A program made the position numbers and the translations under genes. This document shows, in pieces, positions 12,305-23,120 of a DNA stretch of 64,000 nt. Every line of letters begins with the position of its first letter. Position 1 is the first letter of the stretch. The notes below the pieces were generated by a model, which had not been told where the DNA came from, did not search any database, and saw only the letters and a program-made list of their open reading frames with translations. The stretch spans positions 1 to 64,000 of the forward strand of contig JAKZZE010000025.1 in NCBI GenBank assembly GCA_024220505.1. Direction: 5' to 3'. The DNA is from Rhizopus arrhizus (Eukaryota; Mucoromycota; Mucoromycetes; Mucorales; Rhizopodaceae).

Positions 12305-13576
12305 TTATATTTCTTTTTTGATGAAGTCAGGAACAGGCAACGAGCATTTTCTTTGTATACGAGGAAGAAATTGGATGCTGTTATTTCCAGTTCTTTGCCT
12401 CTTTGCCTTGTCACTTGCTATCTGATCATCCAACAGCTTAAAAAATTCGGTACACTGAATATTGGATAATTAGTTGATTGCGCTTAAAAAGATATTAATT
12501 AAACTTACAGCAGGTGATCTGTACTTTGGTACGCGAACTTCAAAATAATCAACTGTTTTCTTGCACAAGACAGACATACGTTCCTTTTCAGTAAAAGGAG
12601 CCATTCTATCTGGATTTTGCTCCAGAAGAATTCCCTCCACCTTATCGATTGTTTCATTGTTGTACATGTCTTCTTCTTCAGACATGTATTGCTGTTGAAG
12701 CAAATACTCACAGTTTGGATAGCTTTCGTAAACGCCTTGATCCTTGTACTGCTCGTATATAGCCTTACGAGCTCTTGTTTTCTAAAAAAGCAAAATCAGT
12801 TATGCGATTACAATATTTTATGTGGCACTTACAGCGCTTCTACGGGTGACTTTTGCTGCTTTTCGTTTTCTTATAAATTCTTCAACTGGATCTTCCTCTT
12901 CACCTGTGGATATTCCCGCCTTCTTTGTATAATATTGGCGCTCGAGGTACTTGCGCAAATCGCGGTTGTTGGTATTTTTATATGAATAATGGCTATTCAC
13001 ATAATCCTGCAGCAATTTAAATACTCTTTGATTTTCAGCAGACTTCAGAGGCTTTTCAAGAACATATTGAGATGATGGCGGCAGGTTGTTGTAGTGATTT
13101 CTCACAGCATCCTATATTTCAGAGAAAAGCGATTAGTATATTTGCTTAAAATTGAATTTTAATGTTCTTACTTTGACAGCAGTAGCAATCGGCTTTGCGC
13201 CTTTGCCTGATTCTGCTTCAAGCTCATCGTATGCTTCTTTGAGCTTGCTGTATGCTACTTGCAAGGCCTGCTTTTCCTCTTGCTCTTTTCGAAGCATCTC
13301 CTTCAAACCATCGTTTTCTTTTCTTAGCTCCATATAAATGGAAAAAGAAAGAGATACTTCATCAGTCTCCATGTCTTCGGCTTGGCGCATTCGCTTCTGA
13401 ACATGGGTCATGGGAGGAAAACCAGGCCTAGGATAGGCAAAGCTATCTGGAATGGCATCGCTTGAAGCAAGCTCAGGAACAACAGCACGAGAAGGAACAG
13501 CGATTGGTTGCCCAACAGAGTTAGAGCCACGAGCATTGGCAGGAGCAGGGTTGAATTGAATACCACGATCAGACAT
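12305..13576 (-). CDS. CACTA accessory (TnpA-like) coiled-coil protein of CAC-D, intact
   Basis: Four minus-strand exons, 13576-13172, 13111-12833, 12781-12509 and 12454-12305, give 135, 93, 91 and 49 codons plus TAA: 368 aa, every exon in phase 0, all introns GT..AG and 51-60 nt. Residues 1-65 are Pro/Ala/Ser-rich. About 85-125 form a strong coiled coil (ELRKENDGLKEMLRKEQEEK). About 136-228 are basic and aromatic, ending in a RKRKAAKVTRR cluster, a possible nuclear signal or DNA-contact patch. Exon 3 is acidic then basic. I recognise no named domain. It shares position, strand, exon layout and a weakly similar middle segment with the CAC-B accessory gene, so a terminal-repeat-binding role is inferred. 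The start at 13576 is the ATG that opens the phase-0 exon. Confidence 0.7.
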
Positions 13577-13786
13577 ATTGTTATAAGAGTAATTTGAAAT
13601 AAAGACAAGTGAGCTTGGCATCAAAATTGAATCTTTCTTAAATATCATCGAGTTTACAATGAAACTCAGTCTTAGTATAGCAAAAGAAAAAAATATAAAA
13701 AGATTTCCTTTTCGAAATTTTGTTCCTTTTTTTTTCTTTCTGTTCAGCAATTTCCTTTTTCAACATCGCTCCGGTTATCGCAAGGT

Positions 13787-13828
<42 letters not shown>

Positions 13829-13867
13829 AAAAGAAAAAGAAAAAAAGAAAACTTTAGTTCTAACATG

Positions 13868-13969
13868 CTGTAGTAGACATTCATACATGTATTCATGGCT
13901 GCTGTAGTAGACATTCATACATGTATTCATGGCTGCTGTAGTAGACATTCATACATGTATTCATGGCTG
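13868..13969. repeat. 34-bp tandem repeat, three copies
   Basis: Three near-perfect direct copies of a 34-bp unit starting CTGTAGTAGACATTCATACA, directly after a poly-A tract at 13791-13826. It lies in the noncoding right part of CAC-D. No function is visible. Confidence 0.9.
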
Positions 13970-14904
13970 CTGTAGTTACTTTGGTTCTTTGCATATCTGC
14001 TCAAAAGGTAAATACATTCATATCTTTCAGTAATCTTTATTAAAAGTAAAATTAGCTTCCTTTAGTTCGTGGCTGAAGCTTTATGGATGTCTTGGCATCC
14101 TGTTTTGTTAGTAAAAGAGCTTTAAGGTAAATAAATCAAGTACATCATGGTTTACTTTTATTAATATTTTATTTTACACAACTTTAGATGCTTTGGCTTC
14201 TGTTGCTCCCTGTTGTCTATAACCTGTTATAGCTTTGGATTTTTTTTTACTACTGGCGCGCTTTTCTTTATGGGCTTTATTTACTACGCTCTTTTGTTTG
14301 CTGCTTCTATGGTCAAGGTAAGCGTATTTTCCTTTTTTTTTGCATCTACCGTTTGAATTTTTTTATTTGATCGTTTCCATGGATCCCCTGCTCGCTTTCC
14401 CTCCTTCCCCTACCCTTTTGTAATACTGTAATGAACCAATAATATATAATCAATATGGCAATAAAGCCCAAAAATAAATGAATAAAACTACATTTTTGAC
14501 CAATAATACCGTGTTTTAAGCCTATTTTATTTCCCAATATAAATCATCCAAAGCTAAATATAGCCATAATAAGCCAATAAGGAAGCATTGCTAAAGAGCA
14601 ACAGACGAATAAGGAAGCATTAGGAAAAGGTAACAAGCCAATAAAGAAGTGGTATTAAAGAGAAACGCAAGCATGTAAGGTCCAATAGAAAGGCATCATA
14701 CTTGTGTTTCGTCGTTAAAAGAATAATGAAGCGGCGCGTTGCCAAACAGTGATACTTGGTTACCGCACTGAAATAGTTAACATTCAACGTAAACAGGTTC
14801 AACTTGGCATACTGCAATAACGCTGCATTAAATATGATAAATCCCGATTAACTGAGGTATATCTGAGGACTATCATACTTTGTAAATAACAATTATGTGC
14901 AGTG

Positions 14905-15844
14905 TTTCTTATTTCTGTGGCTACTACATAATAAAAGTTTTACTTTTATTATTTTAAAATATTCTTGGACACTTCTCCTTTGGGTCTGAAGCTTTGGTTT
15001 AAGAAGATGTTGCAAGTTGTACATGACGAATGAAGACATTGAAGGCATTGAAGAAATTAAAAGAAATGTAGAAATGAAGAAATTCAAGTCCGAAGGTTGG
15101 CCTTGGTGTGCCGGTAGCAAGTTGGGACGGTGTTTGAACATTCTCGGTGAATGAATTGTTGTCCCAGCGGAGCTTCCTTGGACAAGTCGACGATCCTTCT
15201 TCCTCTTCTCTGTATTTCATTTATTTTCTTCAAGTCAGACAGTCTAATGTCTAGGCTTGTATCATTTCGGTTCTTTTTTTGTTGCCAAGAATCAGTTTAT
15301 CAATTATCATCTTAGTCCAGCAGCCAGTTTAGTTTATTTTAGTTAATTTTTTTATTTTATTTTATTTATTTTATTTTTAGTTTGACATGTCGACATTGTG
15401 AATGTCAGTTTTACGCGTTGTAAAACGTATAAAAGAAGTTAATTCTTAATTCAATAAAGATTTTATCATTATTTTCAAAAAAAAAGGAAAAACAATCACT
15501 CTATACTTTCCATTGTATATTTTGGTTTTATCCTCTCTATTTTCAACTTCTGTCGATCTTTTCTCTCGAATTATTGACAGCTTAAACCTACCTTTTTCTT
15601 ACGCGAATATATCTCCTGTGTTGTTGATTTCTGGTACCAATTATACGAGTAGGTTTTTCAGTCGCCTTGGTTCAGTAGTAATTGAAGTGAATTAATAACA
15701 AGTCTCCTTACAGATATATCGTTTCTACTAGTAAATCAAAGACTCCCGCAAGCTCCTTCACTTTTGGTTACTAGTTCTACCGTGCAATTTCAATGGTGGG
15801 CAAAGTCGAATGTAGATTGATAGTCGCCATTGATCCTTTTTTGC
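14905..15844. other. Inter-element stretch with LTR-like signals
   Basis: Between the ends of CAC-D and CAC-C. No gene is supported. 15370-15480 has an LTR-like look: a TGTCGACATTGTGAATG start, TATAAAAG at 15431 and AATAAAG at 15455. I could not find matching ends, a 5-bp duplication or a second copy, so an LTR call stays tentative. 14990-15220 on the minus strand has a weak open frame of unknown identity. Confidence 0.35.
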
Positions 15845-17404
15845 CGCTGCAAATAATTGGTGATTTTCAACGTTATCAGTCATTTTCTGTCACTGCTAAC
15901 ATCAAAATTTCAACGTTCTGAATAAATTTGAATAAACGAAAAAAATTAAAATGCTTTGTATTGCATCTTTTTGAATTTTGAAAAAAGATTTAGGTGCGAA
16001 AAAAATAAAGAAATTTAACAATTTAATTATTTTTTTGGTGGTGTAAGTATTCATAGAGTTATTCATGTTTTAAAAAAGTGTCTTTTTTTATTCAAATAGT
16101 CTCTTTTTGGAAAGCCTGTTCTCCTCTATCGTTGAATGGCCGATATTTTATTTTATTTTTATTTTTGAGGGCAAAATGCGGAAATCAAAAGCACATTATG
16201 ATTATTTTGATCAAAAGAATACATATTAGGAAGGCAGTCTGTGATCTTTAGCTTAGTTCATTTGAAGCGTGTAACAGAACGTAGCAAAATAGTTGCGTTT
16301 GGGAAAAAAAAAGAAGCTGGAAAATTAGAAGTAAAAAAAAAAGACAAAGTTAAAAAAAAAGACCGAGTGAAAAAAAAAAAAGAGCATAGCAATAAAAAGT
16401 TCCTTATTCAAATGAAAACAATAATCTAAGAACAAATATGTTTTATAAAAAATACAAATGCTTGTACATTATAACAAGAATACGTGTATATTCTAAAAAG
16501 AATAAAAAAAGAAGCTTTGTTAACATCTTGTTACAAGGCAGTTATAATTAATAGATACAAGCACAGCGTTTTTATTTTTCAAGTAAATTGATTGCTTTAT
16601 TATTTTTCATGATATACAATAAAAAGAATATATGTTTTTAAGCTTATATTAGTTCATTACTTACTTTATGTTTACACATGGGTGTAATTTGCCATTAACC
16701 ATTAGAGATGTTAACATTGCCAACTTCCTTTACTAAAAAGAGTTTTTCAGCAGCAAGCAGTAATATAAGTTTGATATTCTTATAGTTTCATCTGTTGGAA
16801 AGAATAAATTTGCTCATGAGGTTCATGTTCGTCATCCATTTGTGTCCCATTAGGAATTCCTAATATAAAAAGAAAAAAAAAAAGAAAAACGACGTTAGAC
16901 CTGGTATTATTTTTGTTGTTACAAACTTACATTTTAACCATTGTTGAGTTTTCTTTTATATCTTTTGTATCCTCAATGTTAAATATGTTCTCTGAAACAA
17001 AACAAGGGAAAAAAAAAAACATTTCTTTAGTACACGTAAAACTGTTACTGTTTAGGAACCGACATCCAAATTTAGTATATTTGCTTTAGTTTTTTTTGAT
17101 CACGCATTTTTTTCTATCTTATTCCTCTACTAAGTCCTGAATATTTTTTTTTGAAATGAACGCCACTAACAACAAAGTTAAATGCCAATGCACCAAATGC
17201 AGCAAATGTCCTGAAGGATTCAGAATGATTGCCAAGAAAACCGCTAATACTCATAAGTGTATTGACAAAGTTGGAGAAGGTATATTTTTTTTAAAGAAAT
17301 GCAGAAAGACTAAAGTGCAATTAAAATAGTTTTGAGACAAAGAAGATTAGAAAATATCTTCGAGCAACCCTCCAGTTCTACCGAAAGAAGCACGTTTGAA
17401 GGTA

Positions 17405-19030
17405 CAGTGGGTGAAAAAACTCTAAAAACGTCAGGCATTTTTTCTGTTTTTAGCCTCTGTGAGCATGTATAGTGACTTAGATGATGCAACAACTTTATGA
17501 CATGTTTGTTTGACTTTCTGTTACATCTCATGAAAGTTTTAATCTCAGAATATTATTTAACAGTCCGCAAAAGCGATGGAAGTGTTGTAGGTTTATTTTT
17601 AGAGTTTTTTCCTTTTACTTTTATTATGTTATAGATGACTTAATACTTCGTAGATCCACCATTGGCATCGATTACTGCCTTAATACGCGCAGGCATAGTG
17701 TCAATATACCTTCTGCAAACTTCTTTGTCAAAGGAGTTCCATTCCTTTTCAAGCCTTTCCCACAATTCATGAACACCTTTGGCCTTCTTGTCATATAACG
17801 ATGGCTTCAACTTCAAATGATGCCAAAGATGGTCAATAGGGTTAAGATCAGGACTTTGAGCTGGCCAGTCATCAATATAGCTCATTCTATTAGCGCTTAG
17901 CCATTGGATGACTGACTTGGAACGATGCTTTGGATCTCTATGGTGCTGAAAGTATGCTGTAGACCAATCCATATCATAGTATTTTATTGTTTTCCGAAGT
18001 GTTGTGTCCAATATTTGCTGGTAAAGATCCGAGTTCATAGTTCCATCGTATATTTAACAGGCGTACGCAGGTCCCTCATAGGTCATGCACCCCCACATCA
18101 TTAAACTACCGCCTCCATGCTTGACTGTTACGTTGATATGATGAGGCTTAAGAGGGTCCCCTGGTCTTGACCAATAATACTTGCATCCGTCAGAGCTCCA
18201 AATGTTGACTTTTGTTTCATCAGAGAATGCTACACGTCGCCAGTCATCTGTAGTCCAGTTTTGGTACTTTTTGGCCCATGCTAGCCGTCTCTTCATGTGG
18301 TTTGCGGTTAACAAAGGCTTTTTGACCTTAATTGCGGCAAAGAAGTTCATCGATTTCAATACGTTTATAGCGGTTTTGTATGATATTGAATACCCCAGCT
18401 CCATGAGTTTGTCATGTACTTCCTTCGCAGTCTTGAGTTGGCCTTGTACAACCTGAATTTTGATGAATCTCTTCGTCTGAGCGGACACAACCGTCGGTCT
18501 ACCACCAAGCCCACGCTGTCGGTTAGGGAAAAACTTGTTCGCATAGTTATTAACCGTTGCATACGTAACCCCAAAGCGGTTTGCAACATCCATAGAGTCT
18601 TTTCCGGCAAGTAGAGCGGACTTTATATCGTTTTTGATGTCAGCTGAGAGAGATTTAGGCGTGATTGAAGCGTTTAGGAAATTTAAAAAATTAAACCGAA
18701 AAATTTGAAGAAAAAGAGAAAAGTGGCTTTTTTTATACTTTTGGAGTCTTTATGACTCACAATATGTCAATAAAAGTCCGCAAAGTCTGTCTGTCGGTCC
18801 GTGTATCCGACATTTATGGAAGTGAAAAAACTCTAAAAATGAACCAGTCTTCTTTTAGCAGTTGATTTCGGATCAATTTTTATCATCTGAGATTGAAAAT
18901 ATAGCATACGATATGTTACTATCAGTGCTACATATGTGCAAAATTTCACGGTGATACACCAATTTGGTAAAACAGAACAACCAAAAACGCTAATAATATC
19001 ATAACGTTTTTAGAGTTTTTTCACCCACTG
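17405..19030 (-). mobile_element. T2: Tc1/mariner element in the CAC-C intron
   Basis: 1626 bp, ends CAGTGGGTGAAAAAACTCTA.. inverted, TA duplications at 17403-17404 and 19031-19032. Inside each end an inverted copy of the tip recurs (about 17583-17610 and 18824-18842), so each end can fold into a hairpin. It carries a transposase on the minus strand. Confidence 0.93.
17640..18662 (-). pseudogene. Tc1-type transposase of T2: lost ATG, one stop, altered catalytic site
   Basis: The frame is open over 341 codons except for two point lesions. The start is ACG at 18662 (ACG CCT AAA TCT, where relatives have ATG), and a TAA at about 18053-18055 replaces the residue between the Cys and IYDGTM. The N-terminal helix-turn-helix (MDVANRFGVTYATVNNYANK), the first acidic motif (VAFSDETKVN) and the C-terminal SMPARIKAVIDANGG are present. 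The second motif reads FQHHRDPKH, not FQHDNDPKH, and the third reads SPDLNPIDHLW, not PIEH, so both the second Asp and the Glu are lost. With D and E restored the spacing would be of the DD35E type. The element cannot transpose itself. Confidence 0.88.
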
Positions 19031-19603
19031 TATATTTATAAACACATCCTTTTTTTTTTATTAAACAAATTTAGAATTCGACCTTGATGCTGACATGGAT
19101 GTCGACATGGAAGAAGAAATGACCAACGACCAACAACTGGAGTATCTCCTGGTCCTTTACATTATGCTTTTTCAAGCAAAGCACCTTTCTGTTGAAGCCG
19201 GTGAAGAATTGTTGGCCTTTCTTTCTTTCTTTGTTCGTGCCCTTGGCCATGGCATGGAGATTCCTACAAAGATCTCCACGGCTCGTGCCATGGTCAATTA
19301 TTCCTCTGCCAGTAGTGGTGTCTCCCGTTTCCTTGTCTGTTCTCTTTGCAGAAGTGTCTATGATACGGGAAGTTTGCATACCCGACTATGCCCTTTTGTC
19401 AGGTTTGCAAACAACCCCCACAGACAAGAGCGCCCATGTGGTAATTCACTTTTTGTTGGCAGCAGTCTGAAGCCCGTCCTTGAGTTCCCGTACAACTCAA
19501 TTATCGAAACGTTGAAGAAGTTCTTTGTCCGTCCGAACTTTGGAACAGAAATTGAACAGTGGAGAGGTCGATATGTGGAGGAAGGTGTGTTGTATGACAT
19601 TTA

Positions 19604-21273
19604 CAGTGGGTGGACTAATTGTCCCAGTGTTTCAAGATTTTTTACTTTTGACACTGTAACTCGACCAATTCTTAGGCTATACCATTAGTCTTATACTCAT
19701 TAGAAAGGTCACACTTCGTGCTACATAATATCAAAGAGCCGGTGGTCGGAGTTTACACAGTCTGAGTTGATCAGCAATAGAAAAAAAAACACCGCACTGG
19801 GACAATTTTTCCGCTTGAACATAAATTTTATTTAATAACGGATATGTCCCCCTTTAGCATTAATAGGTGCTTTACAACGATCAGTCATGCTATCTATATA
19901 TCTTCTACAGTCATCCACTGTAAAAGTATTCCATTCTTTTTCTATTTTTTCCCATAACTCATGTACTCCTTTAGTCTTAATGTCATATACACTCAGCTTG
20001 AGTTTAAGGTGATGCCATACGTGTTCAATAGGGTTTAAATCGATACTTTGGGCTGGCCAGCTAAAGATATGATCACTCTTGAAGTTATTATCCACAAACC
20101 ATTGCTTAGCAAGCTTCGAAGTGTGCTTGGGATCCTTGTTGAAAATAGATATTCTCAGGATTGTATCCATAGTACTTTAGGCTGTCCATAAGTGTAGTTT
20201 CCAAGATATTTACATAACCCACAGCTTTCATAGTTCCGTCATATATTCAACAAGCATACCCAGGGCCATCATAAGTAATACAACCCCATACCATGACACT
20301 TTCTTGGCTGCCTTTAACTGTAAGATCTAAGTGATGAGGCTGCAATACATCCTCTGGTCGACTCCAGTAGTACTTGCAACCGTCTGATCCAAAAACATTG
20401 ACTTTAGTCTCATCACTAAACATTATACGCCTCCAGTCATCGGTTGTCCAGTCTTTGTGGGCCATAGCCCATGCTAAATGTCGTTCCTTGTGCTGTTTAC
20501 TGAGCAGAGGCTTCTTCGCTTTGATTTTAGCTCTGAATTTCATACTTTTAAGAAGCTTCAAGACTCTAAAATAACTAATAGCATACACCAAACCATTCAG
20601 ATATTGATGTACTGCATTGGCTGTCCTGAATTCATCCTTTATTATTTGTATACGGATGTATGACTTGGTAGTTTCACCAATAGTTGCTCTTCTACCAGGG
20701 GTTGCCTTCATTCGATTTGGAAAAAACTTGTTCGCATACCTACCTAAAGTTGACTTTTTCAATCCGGAAATGCGTTCCATAACTTGTTCATATGTTATGT
20801 TACTAGCCAAAAACATTTGGATTTGTTTTTGAACAGATTTGCTTATAGTAAGAGTCATTTGATGCAGGACAAAGTCGTAAGAAGTGCAGTATACAAAGAG
20901 ACTAAGAATATTGTAACAAAAAAAGGATAATGTAAAGCTATTTATACTTTAAATTAAAGATATGAGTCATAGATTATCATATATAAGACTGGTATATTAG
21001 TTCCGGTGATTTATGATCGATAAGTAGGCGATGTTTAGAACACATTGCAAAATAAGCAGGTAGCGGAAAAATTGTCCCAGTGCGGTGTTTTTTTTTCTAT
21101 TGCTGATCAACTCAGACTGTGTAAACTCCGACCACCGGCTCTTTGATATTATGTAGCACGAAGTGCGACCTTTCTAATGAGCATAGAACTAGCCGCATAG
21201 CCTAAGAATTGGTTGAGTTACAGTGTCAAAAGTAAAAAAAGTTGAAACACTGGGACAATTAGTCCACCCACTG
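19604..21273 (-). mobile_element. T3: Tc1/mariner element (DD37E-type)
   Basis: 1670 bp, ends CAGTGGGTGGACTAATTGTC.. inverted, TA at 19602-19603 and 21274-21275. Inner inverted tip copies lie at about 19794-19812 and 21067-21086. Its left flank is a CAC-C exon; its right flank is unrelated and resembles the 5' region of T1. A truncated relative lies at 42511-43092. Confidence 0.92.
19832..20858 (-). pseudogene. Tc1-type transposase of T3: one stop and one 5-nt deletion
   Basis: Starts MTLTISKSVQKQIQMFLASN at 20858 and ends with ..MTDRCKAPINAKGGHIRY. Helix-turn-helix, FSDETKVNVFGSDG and ASCMVWGCITYDG-like motifs are present (here SVMVWGCITYDGPGYAC). A TGA follows the conserved GYAC, the same codon that is a TAA in T2 and T14. 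Further on, the QQDNDPKH motif has lost five bases (GATCCC follows CAACAAG), which shifts the frame; adding them back gives 1032 nt, the exact length of the T7 gene. The interval between the second Asp and the Glu (..IDLNPIEH) is 37 residues once that gap is allowed for. Confidence 0.88.
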
Positions 21274-21466
21274 TATGTATACCTACAGTCCTGCTGTTAA
21301 CTGCCTAACAAAAATAAAATTTAAGATAATTCCCGCAAAAATAAAGCAAAACTTTTTAAATTTTAATGGAACAGTGCTAAAACAACATATTTTTATTGAA
21401 CAAATTTTTATAGCACACTAATTAGTAAAATGTGGCGGAATTTGAAAAAAATGCAAAATGACTATA

Positions 21467-23096
21467 CAGTAGCGGACAAAACTGGTGCACAAAACTTTTT
21501 TTTAGCTTTTAACTACCATTACCTGCTCATGGTAATTGCAATAGTCATGAAACTGTACTAGAAGGAGGATATACTAGTCATTGTAATCTATGTATGTTCT
21601 AAGCATGACATTGTTAAAACTGAGCGATAAGCGTGCTTTGAATTTATAAAATCTTATATTTTCTAAAAACCGCAAAAGTGGCTAAAATCTTAGACTTTAT
21701 ATAATCATCTCATCTCTTGATATCATCGGATGTTCTTCTTTGCATATGCTAATAATATGCGTGTATATCATTTTCAGTAAAAGAACCCGGCTCTTTAACT
21801 ATTCTTTTCCAAAGATCATCGACCCTTTTTGATCTAGTGTCGTATCATCATACCTTTGCCATCAATTGCCACCTGGCATGCTTAAGCGGACTTAGGCCGG
21901 GATTAGTGGCGGCTAAACTTGTAGCACAGAAGCGCTGTTATCAAATATTGAGTTTATGACATGCGTTGACTTGTGCCTTGTGTCATTGTCATACTGAAAC
22001 GAGAGATTACGACGTTTTAGACTACTATACGCTAGGCTTTTGTGGTATGAAGTAAGCGAAATATATGTGTATATTTATGAGTTCATTATACCATCGTATA
22101 CCTGACACACATATTCTGGTCCTCAATATCTAATACAGCCTTAAAACATAACAGAGCAGCCAGCATGCTTCATTGTTTGATCACCGTGAAAAAATCGCTC
22201 AGGTTGCTCGACTTGCTTTCAATATTAGTGTATACTATCTGCATCCATAATGTTCATATTTGTTTCATTGCTAAAGATAGCAGACTTCCAGCCCTCTATA
22301 GTATACAATGGCTTGTTGTGATACCACATTCATCGCTTTTTCCGACTTATACAGCTGATGAAATTCTTCGATTCCTTACTTCCGGACTCAAAATCTAGCT
22401 TCCTACTGTGCCTTTAGACTGACAGTCTGCTAACACTGTATCTTAAGGTCCTCACAATGTGCTGAGCATCAGGAACTGTGTGTAGCGGACCTTGTCCAAG
22501 CTCTAGGTTGATGACTGAACTAATAACTTTTCAGGCTAATAGCGGAATACCTTCATGATCACAAGACATTAAGTTTCTTTCTTCCCTCTTTCTCCTGTTG
22601 ATTGTCCATTTAGAGATCCTTGTTACTCTAGAAATATCTGCTGTCGTACGAACTAGGCGTGTTCGAGATCTCAGAGTTTCGTTTTTACAGTTGCTTATTT
22701 TCTTAAACATATAAGGCTAGTACTTTGTTATAGTGAATAGGGTAAAAACAAAAGGGGGGGTTCAATGGGAAATACAAAATAACTACGGTTTTATATATTT
22801 TTTAAGAGCTACTAAAATTTACTAATATGCTGTGAAATCTGAAAGCAAACGGGAGAGATATGGGGAAAATTGAAAGAAGGCTAGACAAGCACCACATTTT
22901 TGGCGAAAATTGAAATATGCAAAAAATCACTAAAAATGACCTTATGCCTGGGGGATGTCCGGCACAGTTCCGGTTTACATAACATAATGTATATTTTGGA
23001 CTGTCTTTCAGATGGTATATGCCACAAAAGTCGCAGACATATGGCGGAGATACAATGTTGATTTTAATTTTTGTGCACCAGTTTTGTCCGCTACTG
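21467..23096 (-). mobile_element. D1: copy of the dead 1630-bp Tc1 family (in T4)
   Basis: Ends CAGTAGCGGACAAAACTGGTG.. inverted, TA at 21465-21466 and 23097-23098, length 1630 bp. The transposase remnant is on the minus strand: a helix-turn-helix segment (DISR..RISKWTINRRKREERN), AIFSNETNMN (first catalytic Asp changed to Asn) and a degenerate end with a TAG before HMQRRTSDDIKR. It is inserted just downstream of the T4 transposase gene. It is nearly identical to D2, D3 and D4. Confidence 0.93.
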
Positions 23097-23120
23097 TAAA
23101 ATCAATCTGACAGCAAATCT

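Larger units (their letters stand above)
9338..14904 (+). mobile_element. CAC-D: CACTA-like element with accessory gene but no transposase
   Basis: Begins CACTGCACCCATC three bases after the end of CAC-B and ends ..TTATGTGCAGTG. The ends are inverted CACTGCA repeats like those of CAC-B but diverged beyond the tip. It contains T1 (9880-11518); without it the element is about 3.9 kb. One intact gene lies on the minus strand (13576-12305), in the place of the CAC-B accessory gene. No Tnp2 motif was found at 11520-12300, which is A/T-rich. 13970-14900 is noncoding, with spaced AAGGTAA motifs and several 'aataaggaagcat' subterminal repeats at 14560-14650. Orientation is given by analogy with CAC-B. 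Confidence 0.6.
15845..19601 (+). mobile_element. CAC-C: 5' part of a CACTA-like element, interrupted and truncated
   Basis: Starts CGCTGCAAATAATTGG, one base off the CACTGCAAATAATCG tip of CAC-B, and follows the CAC-B 5' noncoding region with indels up to the transposase start at 17156. It is interrupted by T2 (17405-19030). It stops at the T3 insertion (19604): beyond T3 the sequence is not the expected continuation of the exon. The 3' two-thirds, including the accessory gene and right tip, are missing from the window. Confidence 0.75.
17156..19601 (+). pseudogene. Tnp2-type transposase of CAC-C, N-terminal part only
   Basis: Exon 1 starts MNATNNKVKCQCTKCSKCPE, matching CAC-B (Cys-rich opening, then GFRM(I/L)AK). 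It has a one-base frameshift near 17320, after which the frame runs on to ..STERSTFEG at the 5' splice site at 17401/17402. The intron holds T2 three bases inside its GT; it ends at the TTTAG before 19074. Exon 2 encodes MDVDMEEEMTNDQQ.., QAKHLSVEAGEELLAF and CGNSLFVGSSLKPVLEF. It is in frame where CAC-B has a frameshift, and so is useful for correcting that gene. The frame is cut by T3 after ..GVLYDIY; the catalytic part is absent. Confidence 0.75.

Noticed and set aside
12207..12425. 72-residue + strand frame near the end of the CAC-D accessory gene
   Set aside because: Overlaps exon 4 of the intact minus-strand gene; hydrophobic by T-rich composition.
13791..13850. Poly-A/GAAAAA run as a retroelement tail
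   Set aside because: No reverse-transcriptase remnant or target duplication next to it; homopolymers are common throughout this AT-rich window.
15370..15700. Second solo LTR
   Set aside because: TATA and AATAAA signals are present, but no paired TG..CA ends with a 5-bp duplication could be found.
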